Shown: piece by piece, positions 61,821 through 64,000 of the stretch
Numbering within the stretch: position 1 is the stretch's first letter
Layout of the letters: each line of letters starts with the position of its first letter
Assembly: GCA_019155185.1 (NCBI GenBank)
Contig: CM032797.1
Coordinates: forward strand, 6,434,881-6,498,880
DNA: 64,000 nt
Direction: 5' to 3'
Source of the DNA: Beaufortia kweichowensis
Taxonomy: Eukaryota; Chordata; Actinopteri; Cypriniformes; Gastromyzontidae
Translations under genes and position numbers: made by a program
The notes under the pieces: model-generated
Told to the model about the DNA's origin: nothing
The model's database searches: none
What the model saw: the letters and a program-made list of their open reading frames with translations, nothing else

Positions 61821-63728
61821 TCAGCCTGTGACATCACCAAGTGAGATTTCGGGCAGGTATCTTTTAGGATCTCCAGGGAAAGGCTGAGAGGGTGCCTGGT
61901 TGAAATGTCCCATCAAGAAGATTCCAATAGTGCCCAGTATAAACATCAACGCCATGACGATGAAACACATCCTGTCAATCACCCTGGCGACCAAAAACCA
62001 TTCCTCATTTTCCTGCAGAGCAAAACGAAAGAATATCCGCAATCAGCACGTCAACATAGGGTTTCTGGGATTAGAAAGCTAAATCCTACTGCAAACATTT
62101 ACTGGGAACAGATGTGCTTCTAATGTAAATGAGAGACTTTTAGCTTGAGGTTTAGAGAAATTGGAATCACTAACTCACACTTTGGAAGTCGTTTTGATGT
62201 TTGGTACTCTCTGCGATGTGTTTGCAGGAAGCCACACACTGCTGCACTTCTGGTGATGCCAAAGCCAAACTGGATTCCAGATTCTGTGCTGTATCTCCTG
62301 TCAGACCGTTTTCTGAGGTTAACACATAAAACAACACATTTAACACTAAAAGCCATTCAGGGAAAACCATTATTTAACCTACTTTGAAAAGTGTAAAGTT
62401 TACCACAAAATTCCTGTACAAAATACTACTGTATATTCCTTTAAGCTGCTATTCCTACACTCATGTTGGTTTGTAACTTACGTATTTTCTCTAAAGCATT
62501 CTTCAGCAGTCCTTTCCTCTCCTTCAGCCGGCTGAACATGAGCTCCGTGCGGGCCGTTCTGAACATGTACTCATCAGCCTTCGCTATCAGCCCCAGAGAG
62601 CTGCATCTCCTGCGCCGGAGCGGGGTCCCGTTGCCCAGGGCGAACATCTTGAAGTCCCCTTCTTCTTGCTCACTGTCCTTTGGTGTCCAGCGCTGCATCG
62701 TCATCCTCAGCAGACGAGGAAGAATGTTCAGAAAGACCTGGAGAATAGAGAACATTGAGGAGAAAGTTTATAGGTTTGAAACGATTAAATTGCTGTGTTG
62801 TGTCTGCTTCTGTGGTACCTTTCTGACGGTGTTGCTCATTGGGTGGGTGTTTGGAGTTCGCAGTGAAACGTTTAACACAACCACACAGTTCATCACAGTA
62901 ATCGTGGTCACTGACATCACAAACATCAGATACCTGATGAAAAAACAGGAATTTTAGTAGGGGCTATAAAAGCAATATTTCACTTCTTGAATTAACTGTT
63001 TCATTTTGTAACAGTTTCAATGACATGTTCACAGTCTGTTTAGTTGGATTTATATTGCAATTTGACAACATGGCAAAATGTAATAGCTTTAAATGATATT
63101 TTTAACTTAAAAGCACTATATTTAGGCCTATTTTTTCTGCATAAAAGTGTAGATATTTTTAAGTATAACTGGAGTCAAACTGTAAAATGATCAGTATCGA
63201 AGTCTACACAAAAACATTTTATAGACCATAACGATCTAAAATTGTGGCATCAACAAAAAATAAAAACTATATTTGTTAATTTCATGTTGTTTCTGTGGTT
63301 CAATGTTTTTAAATGTGCTCTGAAAATATTTGAATAAAACAATGTTTTTTTTACAAGGTGACTATTTTCTATGTATTTGTACGATGTAAACATACATAGA
63401 TAAAATATACAAAAATATATAATTATTAGAAAAAAACAACAATAAAGGTCCACACTTAACCCTGCCCCTAACCATAACATTACTGGGGAGAAGGCAAATA
63501 ATACTAAAGCATACAACATTGACTAATTCCCATGACAAACACGAGACTGTGTCGGAATGTCTAATCCTTTCAAAAATATTTATAGGGTTTGATAAAAGTT
63601 ATCATGAGTAACTCACTTGCCGAGAGGCACAGCCTGTGAGGTTTCTGGCACTTTCTTGGCGATAAGAAAAAGGAAGACAGTCTGACCAAGCAGGATTGCT
63701 ATTGTCATGGTGCATTTCTGTCCTCCAG
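61821..63728 (-). CDS. chrng: Acetylcholine receptor gamma subunit, C-terminal part
   Basis: The embryonic-type subunit of the muscle nicotinic acetylcholine receptor, a ligand-gated cation channel at the neuromuscular junction. Five coding exons lie in the window: 63728-63617, 62933-62819, 62737-62482, 62312-62179 and 62012-61821, in phase, giving about 269 residues to the stop at 61821. They encode GGQKCTMTIAILLGQTVFLF with LIAKKVPETSQAVP (pore-lining M2), YLMFVMSVTTITVMNCVVVL (M3), VSLRTPNTHPM, VFLNILPRLLRM, the cytoplasmic loop, then NEEWFLVARVIDRMCF and FIVMALMFILGTIGIFLMGH (M4), ending NQAPSQPFPGDPKRYLPE and a short tail. NEEWFLV.RV.DR and FNQAP..PFPGDP..YLP favour gamma over delta. The ligand-binding domain and M1 are beyond the right edge. 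eif4e2-chrng adjacency also matches the mammalian order. Confidence 0.94.
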
Positions 63729-64000
63729 CTATTAGATAAACAAACAAAAATTCATCAACAAACACTGATCACAACCAAAACACAGTCTGATCTGTTGCAC
63801 TGAAGGACAACATAAAAGGAGATCTAAAGCTTTACTAAATATAAATGGACCAAGTCCACTATTAGTATAGTTTCTGTTTAACTAAAGCAAACTAAATTAC
63901 TGAAATAAGGTATTATTAAAATAATATGTATAATATGAATTTAACTTTAGGTCTCTATGAGCTTTTTCAGAGAGACATTTCTTAGAGCATGATGGAGTAA
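63729..64000 (-). other. chrng: chrng intron, truncated by window end
   Basis: No exon was found between the M2 exon at 63728 and the window edge. The preceding exon, which should encode M1, must lie further right. Confidence 0.6.

Overview
This window is vertebrate nuclear DNA, almost certainly from a ray-finned fish of the carp/zebrafish group. The evidence is split genes with vertebrate splice signals, fish-like protein sequences, a fish-type CC chemokine pair, and dense short interspersed repeats: tRNA-derived SINEs ending in the 'GGATAAAAGC.TCTGCCAAATG' tail, palindromic 'TTCACCCAAAAATGA' MITEs and 'AAAGAACC' MITEs. No bacterial-style operons, CRISPR arrays or intact transposase genes were seen. 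Most long open frames are chance frames, so genes were rebuilt here exon by exon from splice sites, reading phase and protein similarity recalled from known families.

Layout. (1) 1-3.4 kb: first coding exon and CpG-rich 5' region of camsap2, on the minus strand. (2) 3.4-32.5 kb: a protein-gene desert holding the plus-strand microRNA cluster mir-181a/mir-181b (29.07-29.30 kb). A likely spliced host transcript starts in a CpG-rich promoter at 16.7 kb and ends at a poly(A) signal at 29.87 kb. Several islands look like conserved regulatory elements. (3) 32.7-37.1 kb: two divergently transcribed CC chemokine genes, a ccl20-like gene (minus) and a second 104-residue CC chemokine (plus). (4) 37.9-39.1 kb: an intronless snapc3. 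(5) 39.5-45.3 kb: a locally duplicated region with one intact gene for a small secreted protein I cannot name (minus) and gene-less or promoter-only duplicate pieces. (6) 46.2-50.3 kb: capn10, 12 coding exons. (7) 51.4-54.4 kb: eif4e2 (4EHP), 7 coding exons. (8) 57.1-61.1 kb: a phospholipid scramblase gene on the minus strand, with an orphan duplicated exon behind it. (9) 61.8-63.7 kb: the last five coding exons of chrng, the muscle acetylcholine receptor gamma subunit, on the minus strand. The rest of that gene lies beyond the right edge.

Synteny. From memory of the human map, camsap2 and the mir-181a-1/b-1 type cluster belong to a human 1q32 neighbourhood, while ccl20, capn10, eif4e2 and chrng belong to 2q36-37. 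The window therefore joins two ancestral blocks. The genes do not form one pathway; the only likely functional grouping is the immune-type cluster (two chemokines plus the neighbouring secreted-protein gene).

The most useful items not visible as open frames are the miR-181 cluster with its host exons, both chemokine genes, the complete exon maps of capn10, eif4e2 and the scramblase, a scramblase start codon split from the rest of the protein by an intron that ends in a (CT)n microsatellite, and the duplicated block around the unnamed secreted-protein gene.
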